From Marinifilum sp. N1E240 (GTDB lineage: Bacteria > Bacteroidota > Bacteroidia > Bacteroidales > Marinifilaceae), in NCBI RefSeq assembly GCF_009295825.1, contig NZ_WHKF01000003.1, forward strand, positions 62,001-126,000: a stretch of 64,000 nucleotides of DNA, read 5' to 3'. Within the stretch, counting starts at the first letter, position 1. The number at the start of each line of letters is the position of its first letter. Below the pieces are notes generated by a model. That model was not told where the DNA came from and ran no database searches. It saw nothing but the letters and a program-made list of their open reading frames with translations. Shown here piece by piece: positions 17,415 through 27,239 of the stretch. The position numbers and the translations under genes are program-made.

Positions 17415-20414
17415 TCAAAATGTAAGATTTAAACCTACAGTTATGATTCTAGCTTTAGGATAAGGTGCTCTATCAAAACCAACACGATAATCGGCTTGAG
17501 ATCCTCCTGCATTATTTACTTCAGGATCGTATCCCTTATAATCCGTAGATGTCCATAAGTTTTGGCCACTTGCATAAACTCTCAGCTTACTAATGTTACA
17601 TTTTTTCAACCAAGATTGACTGAATGTATAACCTAAAGAGATATTACTTAATCTGATAAAAGATGCATCTTCAACGGTAGCTGAAGAGTTATTTAAATAC
17701 GAAGTTTTATAAGTGTTACTAAAGGCTGGAATTGTATTACTTTCGTTTTCAGGAGTCCATCTTTTCAAAATATCCTGATTGGTTGGATCTTGATTTCCCC
17801 ATCCCATGGTACGACTATAAACCTCATTCATAACTTCATTCCCAAAAATTCCGGTAAATAGAATGTTCATATCAAAATTCTTATAACTCAAAGAATTTGA
17901 CCATCCCATACTCCATTTTGGATATCCATGTCCAATAATGGTTCTGTCATCTGCAGTTATCGCATTGTCACCATTAACATCTACAAATCTTGCATCTCCA
18001 GGTTTATTTCCATATACAGCTGCTTCAGCAGATTGATTTTGTTGCCAAATACCATCAAATTTATATCCATAAATTAATCCCATAGATTCTCCTTTTTGAA
18101 TCATTGAAATCGCATTATTATCTCCCATTAAAACCTTATCAACATCACCAAGATCTAATACCTTATTTCTATTAAGAGAGAATGTAACATTAGAGTTCCA
18201 ATTAAGTTCACCATGACTTAAATTACTTTCCAAACTGAATTCAACTCCTTTATTTTCTACCTCACCTAAATTTTTAAATTCTGATTTAAATCCGGTATAA
18301 TAAGGAACAGCTACTTCCAGTAATAGATCGGTTGTTTTTTTATAGTAATAATCTGCTGTGAAAGTGAATTTCCCATCTAAAATTGTCATGTCGAAACCCA
18401 AATCGATTTGCGATGTTTTTTCCCACGATAAATTTGGATTTGCAGAACGAGCTGGAGCAATACCTACACTAACTGAAGAGCCATCAACGGCATAATTCAC
18501 ACCTGTGCTCATTAATCCTTTAGATTGATATGGATCGGTAGCCTGAGATCCTGTGATACCGAAACTAGAACGCAATTTTAAATTGTCCAGAAAAGTAAGA
18601 TTCTTCATAAAATCCTCTTCTGATATGCGCCATGCCAAAGAGCCGCTTGGGAAATAACCCCATTTTTCATTCTCAGCAAACTTAGACGAACCATCGGCTC
18701 TCATTGCAACTGTTAACAAATACTTGTCATTGTAAACATAGTTGAAACGTCCTAAAAAAGACATCAATTGCCAATCTACAAACGACGACGTAGGAGCTAA
18801 AGGTTCTTTACCTAATGAAACATCATAATATCCATTTTCAACATCAAAATTCTTGGTAGATAAACTAGAACCTTGAGTCTTAGAACCTGTTTGTTCGTTC
18901 ACAAAAGTAAAATCAAGTTTGTGTTTCCCAATTTTGTTCTTGTAGCTTAAGATATTCGTATTCTGCCATATATAGTATTTCTTATTCGAAATACTTGCAC
19001 GTCCGTTATCTCCTTCTCCTGCATACAAGTCCACACTAGAATATTGGTTAGATACATAATCTCTTGTATTGAATCCACCAGAAACACGTAGGTTCCATTT
19101 TTCAGAGATTTGGTAATCAAAATATGCATTAAAATTTTGCTTCACATTATCTATATAATGATTCTGCTCCATATAATCAGCTACAGGATTTGATACAGTA
19201 GCAAAGGACGAACGAGTATAATTTCCTTCCTCATCATAAACTGGTAAAGTAGGTTCCATGGTAATTGCATCATTCGATATAGATCCATTCGGCCAGCTCA
19301 GTTTATGGGGACGATCTTTGCTTATGATTCCGTTGATACGTACACCCATTTTTAATTTCTCGGTAAGATCAACGTCAACATTTGCTCTATAACTAAATCG
19401 TTCAAATTTAGAATTCTTTAAAATTCCTTCTTGATTTAAATATTGACCTGAAAAAAGAAAATTAAATCCATCCTTTTTACCACTTACCGATAAATCGTGA
19501 CTTTGAGTAATTGCTGTACGATAGACTTCATCTTGCCAATCCGTTCCACCATTTTCTTTAAAGTTCTTTATTTGTTCTTCTGTATATTCTACAGATCCTC
19601 CTGTCAACAAGCGTTTTTCATTGATGGTTTCAGCATAAGTAGCAGCATCCAACAAATCCATTTTATTCGCCAGATTTTGAATTCCCATGTATCCATTATA
19701 GGCTACCTGAATTTTACCATTTCGTCCTCGTTTGGTTGAAACCAAAATTACGCCATTAGCTCCTCTTGATCCATAAATTGCAGTCGCAGAAGCATCTTTC
19801 AAAACTTCTAAAGATTCAATATCATTAGGATTTAAATCAGACAAGGACTGCCCAATAAATCCATCAACAATTACCAATGGATCGTTACTTCCATTAATTG
19901 AATTTGTACCTCTAATTCTGATTTTCATGTCTCCACCAGGAGCACCACTATTGGATTGTACCATTACACCAGATAATTTTCCTTGTAATGCCTGACCCAC
20001 ATTAGGTGTTTGAATATCCATAATAGATTCGGCTGAAACACGTGATGTAGCACCAGTTAAATCACTTTTTCTCATCGTTCCATAACCAACTGCAACAACC
20101 TCATCTAAACCAACATTATCTGTCTCCAAACTAACATTGATTACTCGTTTCGATTCCACAAGCACCTCCTGCGTTTTCATTCCTACAAACGAGAAAACAA
20201 GAATCTTACTACTCTCAGGAATCATTAATACGTAATTGCCATCGATATCAGTGGTTGTTCCAACAGTAGATCCTTTCACCATAACCGAGGCACCAGGTAC
20301 TCCTAAACCATCATCCACCAAGCTCACTTTCCCTGATATAGACAATTCTTGGGCACTTAAACATTGTAATCCTATAACGGATAGGAAGACAAAAAGTCCG
20401 ATAATTTTTTTCAT
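17415..20414 (-). CDS. SusC-family TonB-linked outer-membrane transporter
   Basis: This is an importer of about 999 residues. The start at 20414 (MKKIIGLFVFLSVIGLQCLSAQ) is chosen over 20462 because it begins exactly at the signal peptide. A carboxypeptidase-regulatory-like domain (SGKVSLVDDGLGVPGASVMVKG), a TonB-box-like VVAVGYGTMRKSD, and a plug with NVGQALQGKLSGVMVQ and LEVLKDASATAIYGSRGANGVI follow, then the barrel to ITVGLNLTF. SusD lies 54 nt downstream. The gene has a 174-nt leader after the shared promoter element at 20588-20651. Together with the first SusC/SusD pair it implies two glycan uptake routes in one locus, perhaps for two polymers or two oligosaccharide sizes. Confidence 0.96.
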   Translation of the reverse strand: MKKIIGLFVFLSVIGLQCLSAQELSISGKVSLVDDGLGVPGASVMVKGSTVGTTTDIDGNYVLMIPESSKILVFSFVGMKTQEVLVESKRVINVSLETDNVGLDEVVAVGYGTMRKSDLTGATSRVSAESIMDIQTPNVGQALQGKLSGVMVQSNSGAPGGDMKIRIRGTNSINGSNDPLVIVDGFIGQSLSDLNPNDIESLEVLKDASATAIYGSRGANGVILVSTKRGRNGKIQVAYNGYMGIQNLANKMDLLDAATYAETINEKRLLTGGSVEYTEEQIKNFKENGGTDWQDEVYRTAITQSHDLSVSGKKDGFNFLFSGQYLNQEGILKNSKFERFSYRANVDVDLTEKLKMGVRINGIISKDRPHKLSWPNGSISNDAITMEPTLPVYDEEGNYTRSSFATVSNPVADYMEQNHYIDNVKQNFNAYFDYQISEKWNLRVSGGFNTRDYVSNQYSSVDLYAGEGDNGRASISNKKYYIWQNTNILSYKNKIGKHKLDFTFVNEQTGSKTQGSSLSTKNFDVENGYYDVSLGKEPLAPTSSFVDWQLMSFLGRFNYVYNDKYLLTVAMRADGSSKFAENEKWGYFPSGSLAWRISEEDFMKNLTFLDNLKLRSSFGITGSQATDPYQSKGLMSTGVNYAVDGSSVSVGIAPARSANPNLSWEKTSQIDLGFDMTILDGKFTFTADYYYKKTTDLLLEVAVPYYTGFKSEFKNLGEVENKGVEFSLESNLSHGELNWNSNVTFSLNRNKVLDLGDVDKVLMGDNNAISMIQKGESMGLIYGYKFDGIWQQNQSAEAAVYGNKPGDARFVDVNGDNAITADDRTIIGHGYPKWSMGWSNSLSYKNFDMNILFTGIFGNEVMNEVYSRTMGWGNQDPTNQDILKRWTPENESNTIPAFSNTYKTSYLNNSSATVEDASFIRLSNISLGYTFSQSWLKKCNISKLRVYASGQNLWTSTDYKGYDPEVNNAGGSQADYRVGFDRAPYPKARIITVGLNLTF

Positions 20415-20989
20415 TAGATTAAAATTAGTTTTTAGTTTCAGATCAAATCTTAAATCTAGCAACTCTCAAAAGTTTTGAATTCTGAAACCGGGTTAGACAT
20501 TAGTAAATCGATCGTTTGGAACTCCCAAAATCCAAAAATGGAACTTTGCGATTAACTATTGTAAGCACAATGGAATCCGCAATCGAATGCATAAATGTAA
20601 ATGGGTAATTCTCCAGGTATATCACAATACTGTTCGGAATTCCTCCAATATCATACACTTAGCATGACCTATGCTTTAAACAATGTCTTTCTGAACGATT
20701 CTATAAGTTGGGTGAATTAATTTGGATGTTTGAAAAGGTAAATCAGAAATTGAATACTCTTATTTGTAAATCAAAAATTGGTAAAAACCTTATCTCGAAC
20801 TATGATTACAATATTAAAGCTTCTGTTCCAATTCAATATTGTATAGATTGATACTGTCCATTGATTTTAATTCTCGAGTTACACCATTTTCCTTAAAATA
20901 ATGGCACAAGTAAATTACCAGTATAATGCATATACCAATAATTATCCTGCAATTTAAAATATCAATTAGAAGCTAGCTTTATACAATAT
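20415..20989. other. 575-bp gap upstream of second susC
   Basis: The region lies between the 3' end of the hybrid sensor gene and the second susC, both on the minus strand. It contains the promoter-like element at 20588-20651 and a long leader. At 20814-20972 on the minus strand there is a 52-codon open stretch with a hydrophobic N-terminal half but no ATG, GTG or TTG near its beginning, so it is not called a gene. Confidence 0.7.
20588..20651 (-). promoter_or_regulatory. Two-part promoter element, copy B
   Basis: On the minus strand ATATTGGAG (20651-20643) precedes TACATTTATGCA (20599-20588) by 52 bp, the same sequence blocks and spacing as copy A at 15519-15582. TTC, one variable base and GAA are also conserved just after the first block. 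In this copy GTATTGTGA, similar to the first block, occurs 21 bp further on, consistent with a direct-repeat binding site of two helical turns. The likely regulator is the hybrid two-component system encoded next door. Confidence 0.6.
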
Positions 20990-23900
20990 CTATAATTCAG
21001 GATTATCTCCTTTGGCGTATTTCGATGGGGAAAGTTTAAAATGATCGCTAAAGCACTTGCTAAAATAACGCGGTGTGGTAAATCCAACTGAATAGGCAAC
21101 TTCAGAAACACTTACACCAGATTCGGAACGTAACATTACAGCAGCCTTTTTCAAACGACTACTTAAAATAAATTCGTTTGGTGTTTGACCGGTTATACCC
21201 TTAATTTTAGCATACAAACTAGTTCTACCCAAACACATATCCTGAGCAAAAGTATTCACATCAAACTTGGAATTATCCAGGTTTTCTTCCACAATTTGAA
21301 TTGCTTTTTCCAAAAGCTCTGCGTCTAAAGTATTTGAGGTAATATTTTTTATTCCTAAGGTAGGATTTGATCTAAACTTATCCTGTAATTGTCTTCTGGA
21401 TTTCACTAGATTACGACAACGAGCCTGAAGTAATTTCATATTAAATGGTTTGGTAATGTAATCGTCGGCACCAATTTCCATACCTTCCAATTTGTATTCC
21501 AACGCATCTTTAGCCGTCAATAATATCACAGGAATATGACTTGTAGTAATATCATTTTTTAATTGCTGACACATCTCTGTTCCTGTCATAACAGGCATCA
21601 TCACATCACTAATAATTATATCAGGCTGAAATTCAATAGCCTTCTCCATACCTTGCTGCCCATTTTCAACAGCAATTACCGTAAATTCATCTTCAAATGA
21701 AGATTTTAACATTTCTCGGACTTCTATATTATCTTCAACTAACAACAAAGTAGAGTTCAGCAATAATGATTTGCTATCTGGAAGTTGTTCATCTTTATCT
21801 TTTATTTCGTCAGTTAGAATTTTTGTATTTGCACTTAATTCAAAAGTTTGTTCATCATTCCAAATAGTATTCTCGTTGATAAAATGACTTTTCCCTTTTG
21901 GTAAATAAACTTCGAAGCAAGATCCTTCTTCCGATTTACTATCAACCTTAATTCTACCACAATGCTGTTCTACAATTCCTTTGGTTAAAGCTAAACCTAT
22001 ACCAGAACCAAGATGTTGTATTTTTTCTTGACTTAAATTGTCAACCTGATAAAATCGATCAAATATTTTATCCAAATACTCCTCAGGCATACCTTCTCCT
22101 GAATCCAGTACTTTCAACACTACTTCATCATCATGATTATCGATTAAAACATATATGGAGCCTCCTTCGGGAGTAAATTTAAATGCGTTGGATAACAAAT
22201 TAAACAGCACCTTTTCCAATTGTCTTGCATCAAAATACAATGGTATGTTTTCCTGATGACAAACCAATTTAAATCTGATGTTCTTACGAGAGGCAAACTC
22301 ATTAAAGGAATCACAAATACTGCCAGCAAAGTCTACAAAATTGTGCTCACTTACGTGCAATTTCAAATGACCTAACTCTTGTTTTCTGAATTCTAATAAT
22401 TCGTCTACCAAATTTTTTAAACGAAATGAATTCTTATAGGCAATTAATATTTTGTTGTAAAACTTCGGAGCAATACCCGATTCATCCAAAAGACCTTCAA
22501 GCTGACCCAAAATTAAAGTTAAAGGTGTTCTAAACTCATGTGAAATATTAGTAAAAAAACGTAGTTTTGACTGGTTCAACTCCCTTATTCTCTCCTTATC
22601 AACCTGTTCCTTTTTTAAATTCTCCTCTAAAATGGCTTTTGATATCAAAACTTTATTGATGTATACCAAAACAGCGCCTATAATCAAAATATAAATAAGG
22701 TATGCCCACCACGTATTGTAAAAAGGAGGATCAATTTTAATATTCATACTTGTAGTGGCACCAATTTCGCCATCTTTATGTCTTTCTCTAACTTTAAAAA
22801 TGTATTTCCCTCCCGATAGATTTGTGTAACTAACCGATCTTCGATAGCCCGCATCAATCCAATCATTATCAAATCCCTCCATTTTATACTGATATCGGGA
22901 TTTATTTGCCTTTAAATAATTAAACGAAGTAAAATCAAAAGCAATGACATTGTGATAATGTTTCAAGCGAATTTTCTTTGTGTATGGCAGCGTTTGTGTT
23001 AAAATATTGGTTTCATCACCAACATGTACTTCCTTATTATTCACTTTTAGCGAAGTAAAATACAATGGATGCGTAATGGTTTGATTTTGCAATTCCTTTT
23101 CCCAAAAAGAAACCATTCCATGTATTCCTCCAACAAATACTTCTCCATCTGATGTGATAAAAAGTCCTCGCTCGTTAATTTCTCCCAAAGGAAATCCACT
23201 CTCATAATCGTAGGCTCTAAATTTTTCTGCTTCCACATCAAATTTACTGATACCTTTACTTGTTGCGACCCAAAGAAATCCGTATCTCGATTCTGTAATA
23301 CCGTAAATAAAATCAGAAGGTAAATCGTAATTCACACTCGAATAAACTTTAAAATCGTCTGTTTCCGGTTGATATTTGTTTAAACCACCACCCGATGTGG
23401 CAACCCAAACCCTTCTCATATGATCCTGATAGATTTGATATACAAAATCACTACTAATACTATTTGCCTTGTTTAAATTCCTTCTGTAATTCGTTAATTT
23501 TCCACTTTTCAGATCGAGAACACTAAGTCCTTTACTTTCTGACCCAATCCAAATACGATTATTTCGATCATGCAATAAAGCCAATATTTTCTGTCCAACT
23601 AATTGTTGTTGTTCCTTATCCGAAAAGAATTCTGTAAATCTTTCTGTCTTTGGATCAAAAAGAATTACGCCCTTATTGGTTCCTAGAATTAGTTTCTTTT
23701 TGTAAGGAATTATCGCAGAAATCACATTACTAGGGATGGTATAAACTTGCTTATCACTACTTAAGTATTTCTTTATTCTACCTGAATTGATATCCAACAC
23801 ATTTAATCCACCAAAATGAGTTCCAATCCATAAGCTATTTTTGTCGTCGAGATAAAGGCTTTTTGCATTATTGTGCGATAACTTATTCAATCCTTTACCT

Positions 23901-25015
23901 TGAGTTATGTATTTAAATCGTTTGCTTTTTCGATTGTAGAAGTTAAGACCGCCACCTTCGGTTGCAATCCATAGATTTTTGTCGTCATCTTCCAACATCG
24001 AGCCAACAACTCTGTAGTTTATCGATTTGTTTTCATCAGGATCTGCAACAAAATATCGAAAAATATTAGTGGTTGGGTTGAAAATATTAATTCCACCAAA
24101 ATAGGTTCCAATCCAGATACTTCCCTCCTGATCTTGAAACATAGTATAAATAGAGTTGTGACTTAAAGCATTAGGATTTTTATCAGATTGATAATAGCTA
24201 GAGAATTGTTTGGTTTGAGCACTTAAAACACTAACTCCTAAAAATGTACCAATCCAAATATTACCATCCTTATCCTCACATATATCTCGAACCACATCAT
24301 GAGCTAATCCTTTATTCTTATTGTAATGTATTGGTTTTTCTTTATCGTGGATTTCGAATATTCCATTCGTCTTCGTCCCAATCCAAAGTGTCTCTTTTTT
24401 ATCGTGGTAAATACATGACACATCATCCTTAAGAATTGTTTCTAATTTTTTTGTTGATTTATTGTATTTAAGCAAGCCTCTATTGGTTGTTCCCATGTAA
24501 AGTTCCGTATCTCCCACCTCTATAACTTCAGTGATACTTGTAGTTCCTGGAACAATATCATTTACAGATCTGTATTTTTCATTCTCAACATCCAAAGCTA
24601 ATAATCCACTTTTTGTACCTACCCAAATAGTACCTTTCCCAATATAAAAACAGTTAATTTCATTGTGTGGATAATTAATCAACTCCTCTGTTTTTATATT
24701 ATAACTCGATAATCCTTCCCAGGTTAAGATCCAGATCCTAGAGCTATCATCCGCCTGTAAATCCCTAATATTATTGCCTAATAAACTATTCGAATTTTGT
24801 CTGTCGTGTCTAAAAACATCAATCTCGTAACCATTATATCTATTTAATCCATCTCTTGTTCCTATCCACATTGTACCAAGGTGATCTTGCTCAATTGCAG
24901 TTACTGATATTTGCGACAAACCATCTTTTAAATCCAAATGATCGAAATAAATATCCTGAGCATAACCAACAAAAAGATTGATTACAAATACAAATAGAAT
25001 TACAATTTTTTTCAT
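20990..25015 (-). CDS. Hybrid two-component system sensor/regulator (HTCS)
   Basis: This 1341-residue single-protein signalling system starts at 25015, where the signal peptide MKKIVILFVFVINLFVGYAQ begins; an in-frame ATG 63 nt upstream adds only an unlikely extension. Domains in order: propeller repeats (IWIGTRDGLNRYNGYE and many relatives, about 30-650); Y_Y_Y (YQYKMEGFDNDWIDAG); a transmembrane helix (AYLIYILIIGAVLVYI); a histidine kinase dimerisation domain with the phosphoacceptor in FFTNISHEFRTPL; an ATPase domain (LLSNAFKFTPEGG, GSGIGLALTKGIVEQH); a receiver with Asp in IIISDVMMP; and an AraC domain at the C terminus (VSEVAYSVGFTTPRYFSKCFSDHF). It likely senses a periplasmic oligosaccharide of the locus and activates the neighbouring sus operons. 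Confidence 0.97.
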   Translation of the reverse strand: MKKIVILFVFVINLFVGYAQDIYFDHLDLKDGLSQISVTAIEQDHLGTMWIGTRDGLNRYNGYEIDVFRHDRQNSNSLLGNNIRDLQADDSSRIWILTWEGLSSYNIKTEELINYPHNEINCFYIGKGTIWVGTKSGLLALDVENEKYRSVNDIVPGTTSITEVIEVGDTELYMGTTNRGLLKYNKSTKKLETILKDDVSCIYHDKKETLWIGTKTNGIFEIHDKEKPIHYNKNKGLAHDVVRDICEDKDGNIWIGTFLGVSVLSAQTKQFSSYYQSDKNPNALSHNSIYTMFQDQEGSIWIGTYFGGINIFNPTTNIFRYFVADPDENKSINYRVVGSMLEDDDKNLWIATEGGGLNFYNRKSKRFKYITQGKGLNKLSHNNAKSLYLDDKNSLWIGTHFGGLNVLDINSGRIKKYLSSDKQVYTIPSNVISAIIPYKKKLILGTNKGVILFDPKTERFTEFFSDKEQQQLVGQKILALLHDRNNRIWIGSESKGLSVLDLKSGKLTNYRRNLNKANSISSDFVYQIYQDHMRRVWVATSGGGLNKYQPETDDFKVYSSVNYDLPSDFIYGITESRYGFLWVATSKGISKFDVEAEKFRAYDYESGFPLGEINERGLFITSDGEVFVGGIHGMVSFWEKELQNQTITHPLYFTSLKVNNKEVHVGDETNILTQTLPYTKKIRLKHYHNVIAFDFTSFNYLKANKSRYQYKMEGFDNDWIDAGYRRSVSYTNLSGGKYIFKVRERHKDGEIGATTSMNIKIDPPFYNTWWAYLIYILIIGAVLVYINKVLISKAILEENLKKEQVDKERIRELNQSKLRFFTNISHEFRTPLTLILGQLEGLLDESGIAPKFYNKILIAYKNSFRLKNLVDELLEFRKQELGHLKLHVSEHNFVDFAGSICDSFNEFASRKNIRFKLVCHQENIPLYFDARQLEKVLFNLLSNAFKFTPEGGSIYVLIDNHDDEVVLKVLDSGEGMPEEYLDKIFDRFYQVDNLSQEKIQHLGSGIGLALTKGIVEQHCGRIKVDSKSEEGSCFEVYLPKGKSHFINENTIWNDEQTFELSANTKILTDEIKDKDEQLPDSKSLLLNSTLLLVEDNIEVREMLKSSFEDEFTVIAVENGQQGMEKAIEFQPDIIISDVMMPVMTGTEMCQQLKNDITTSHIPVILLTAKDALEYKLEGMEIGADDYITKPFNMKLLQARCRNLVKSRRQLQDKFRSNPTLGIKNITSNTLDAELLEKAIQIVEENLDNSKFDVNTFAQDMCLGRTSLYAKIKGITGQTPNEFILSSRLKKAAVMLRSESGVSVSEVAYSVGFTTPRYFSKCFSDHFKLSPSKYAKGDNPEL

Positions 25016-25090
25016 AGAAACAAAGTTATCTCTTAATGTATCGTATACCGATAGCATACTAAGGCTGCAAACTAACAATTAATTAAGAAA

Positions 25091-25134
25091 ATAAAAAAGG
25101 CAAAGCTCATTCAAAAGAATGTTGCTTTGCCTTT
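25091..25134 (-). terminator. Rho-independent terminator of the hexuronate operon
   Basis: An 11-bp perfect stem, AAAGGCAAAGC (25096-25106) with GCTTTGCCTTT (25124-25134), has an inner 5-bp stem CATTC/GAATG around AAAA. On the minus strand it runs into a U-rich tract. It lies 53 nt after the stop of the MFS transporter gene, the last gene of the kdu/kdg operon. Confidence 0.93.
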
Positions 25135-25186
25135 AACCAAACAGATTAACAATTATAATAAATCGTCAATTAATAATTTGTAAATA

Positions 25187-26506
25187 TTATTTAGCCAATT
25201 GCAAGTCTTCATTCAAAGGCTCTAATTTTGGAAGCATTAAATGAATAATTCCCAAAATAACCAAGTACAACATACCAGCAACTAAGAACATCCAGAAATA
25301 GAATGAATTACCGGTTGCATCAAGTCCTTGTCCTAATGCAAAATCAACTAACATACCGGAAATGGCACCAACCATTCCTCCAATTCCTACTACCGATGCA
25401 ATCGATTTTTTAGGCATCACATCAGATACTAAAGTAAATAAGTTAGCAGACCACGCCTGGTGACCCCCAGAAGCCAAAGCAATTAAACTAACCGCTACCC
25501 AAACATTATCAGTTAATGCGGCAAAAGCAACCGGAGCAATACACAAGGCACAAATCAATAATGAAACCTTTCGTGCTGCATTTAAAGTCCAACCACGGTT
25601 TATAAAGAATTTTGAAAGATATCCGCCTCCTATACTACCAAAATCGGCAACAAGATATATTACAACCAAAGCTCCACCAAGCTCCTTAATACTTTCCAAG
25701 CCAAATTGTTGCTTGAAGAAAATACCACTCCAAAACATAAAGAAAAACCAAACTGCATCGGTAATTTTACCAATTGCAAAAGCCCATGTTTGTCTTAGCG
25801 GCAATACTTTAGACCAAGATAATTTTTCTGCTTCTTTTTCTGCATTTGCAGGTTTACAGTCATGCAAAATGTACGCTAACTCTTCTTTGGATACTTTTGG
25901 ATGCTCCTCTGGTCGCTTGTAAATCTTCAACCATAAGGAAACCCAAATCGCACTAAAAATTCCTGTGACCAAAAATGCAAATTGCCAATTATCTCCATTC
26001 GAGGCAACCACCAATGGTATAATAGCAGGCGCTAACACCGCTCCAACATTTGATCCGGCGTTAAAAATTCCCGTAGCAAAAGCTCGATCTTTTTTAGGAA
26101 ACCACTCAGCAACCGTTTTAACTGCTGCTGGAAAATTACCTGCTTCACCTAAACCCAAACCAAATCGAGCACCAATAAATCCCATCAATGCAAAACCTGG
26201 ACGAACTGCAGCATGTAGAACTCCAAAAATACTCCAAACCGCAATGGCTGTTGTATATCCAATTCTAGTTCCATACTTATCAATTAATCCTCCCATGGTA
26301 AGCATTCCTAGGGCATAAGCAGCTTTAAAGGACATATTAATGTAACCATAGTCTGCATTGGTCCAATTAAATTTATCCATTAAGGTTGGACCTAATACTC
26401 CCATTATGCTACGATCCATGTAATTGATGGTCGTTGCAAAGAATAGCATGGCTAATATCCTATAGCGATAATTTCCAGCTGGTTTTTCCAATGTTATTTC
26501 ACTCAT
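25187..26506 (-). CDS. exuT: MFS hexuronate-type importer (ExuT-like)
   Basis: This 439-residue inner-membrane transporter of the anion:cation symporter group of the major facilitator superfamily has about 12 hydrophobic segments. Near the N terminus, INYMDRSIMGVLGPTLMDKFNWTNADYGYINMSF and the following GARFGLGLGEAGNFPAAVKTVAEWFPKKDRA are characteristic of hexuronate and related sugar-acid transporters. It is the last gene of the six-gene operon with kduI, kduD, kdgK and eda, 34 nt after eda, and is followed by a strong terminator. It probably brings free uronates or 5-keto-4-deoxyuronate released by GH88 into the cytoplasm. The exact substrate (glucuronate, galacturonate or unsaturated uronate) cannot be told from sequence; the symbol is by family. 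Confidence 0.88.
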   Translation of the reverse strand: MSEITLEKPAGNYRYRILAMLFFATTINYMDRSIMGVLGPTLMDKFNWTNADYGYINMSFKAAYALGMLTMGGLIDKYGTRIGYTTAIAVWSIFGVLHAAVRPGFALMGFIGARFGLGLGEAGNFPAAVKTVAEWFPKKDRAFATGIFNAGSNVGAVLAPAIIPLVVASNGDNWQFAFLVTGIFSAIWVSLWLKIYKRPEEHPKVSKEELAYILHDCKPANAEKEAEKLSWSKVLPLRQTWAFAIGKITDAVWFFFMFWSGIFFKQQFGLESIKELGGALVVIYLVADFGSIGGGYLSKFFINRGWTLNAARKVSLLICALCIAPVAFAALTDNVWVAVSLIALASGGHQAWSANLFTLVSDVMPKKSIASVVGIGGMVGAISGMLVDFALGQGLDATGNSFYFWMFLVAGMLYLVILGIIHLMLPKLEPLNEDLQLAK

Positions 26507-26540
26507 AGTAAATTCTTTTACAGAAGAGTATATCTTCTTG

Positions 26541-27209
26541 TTATCTTAATCTCTTTATGATTTCGAATGCTTTAGCGGTTGCTTGCTCAATTCCCTGATA
26601 ATCGAAAGATCCATCTTCCTTTTTAATTATTAATTGAGATCCCATACCTACGCAATGAACTCCTGCGTTGAACCAGGTTTTCAAATTTTCTTCATCGGGT
26701 TTTACACCACCTGTTGGCATGATAGATGACCATGGGAAAGGACCTTTAACAGCCTTTACAAACTCGGGACCTCCAACTTGTGCTCCAGGGAATATTTTAA
26801 CAACTTCTGCACCCAATTCTTCTGCATAAGAAATTTCGGTAAGCGATCCACAACCTGGTGACCAGGCAACTTTTCTACGATTACATACCTTAGCCATTTC
26901 TGCATTCAAAATTGGTGAAACTACAAAGTTTACACCCAATTGAATGTATAAAGCGGTTGTTCCAGCATCAATCACTGAACCTACTCCCATCATCATTTCA
27001 GGACACTCTTTGGCTGCCCATTTGTTTAACTCACCGAATGTTTCATGAGCGTAATCTCCTCGATTCACAAATTCAAACAATCGGGCACCACCCTTATAAC
27101 AAGCTTTCACAACTTGTTTGCAAACCTCTATATCTTTGTGAAAGAAAACAGGAATCATTCCTGTCTCCTTCATTTTTAATGCAACTTCTATTCTTGAAAA
27201 ACGAGCCAT
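26541..27209 (-). CDS. eda: KDPG/KHG aldolase
   Basis: This 222-residue class I aldolase cleaves 2-keto-3-deoxy-6-phosphogluconate to pyruvate and glyceraldehyde-3-phosphate in the cytoplasm. Key residues are visible: Glu46 in ARLFEFVNR and the Schiff-base Lys138 in EVVKIFPGAQ. The phosphate-binding SIMPTGGVKPDEENL and GMGSQLI segments are also present. It follows kdgK with a 30-nt gap and precedes the transporter gene. It is the final step of the pathway encoded by this operon. Length fits the family (slightly above 210). Confidence 0.95.
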   Translation of the reverse strand: MARFSRIEVALKMKETGMIPVFFHKDIEVCKQVVKACYKGGARLFEFVNRGDYAHETFGELNKWAAKECPEMMMGVGSVIDAGTTALYIQLGVNFVVSPILNAEMAKVCNRRKVAWSPGCGSLTEISYAEELGAEVVKIFPGAQVGGPEFVKAVKGPFPWSSIMPTGGVKPDEENLKTWFNAGVHCVGMGSQLIIKKEDGSFDYQGIEQATAKAFEIIKRLR

Positions 27210-27239
27210 TTTTAGTCCATTAAGAATGATTAATAATAA

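Noticed and set aside
20814-20972. 52-codon open stretch on the minus strand with a hydrophobic half, downstream of the hybrid sensor gene
   Set aside because: No ATG, GTG or TTG near its beginning and no homologue recognised; it may be a decayed fragment or chance.
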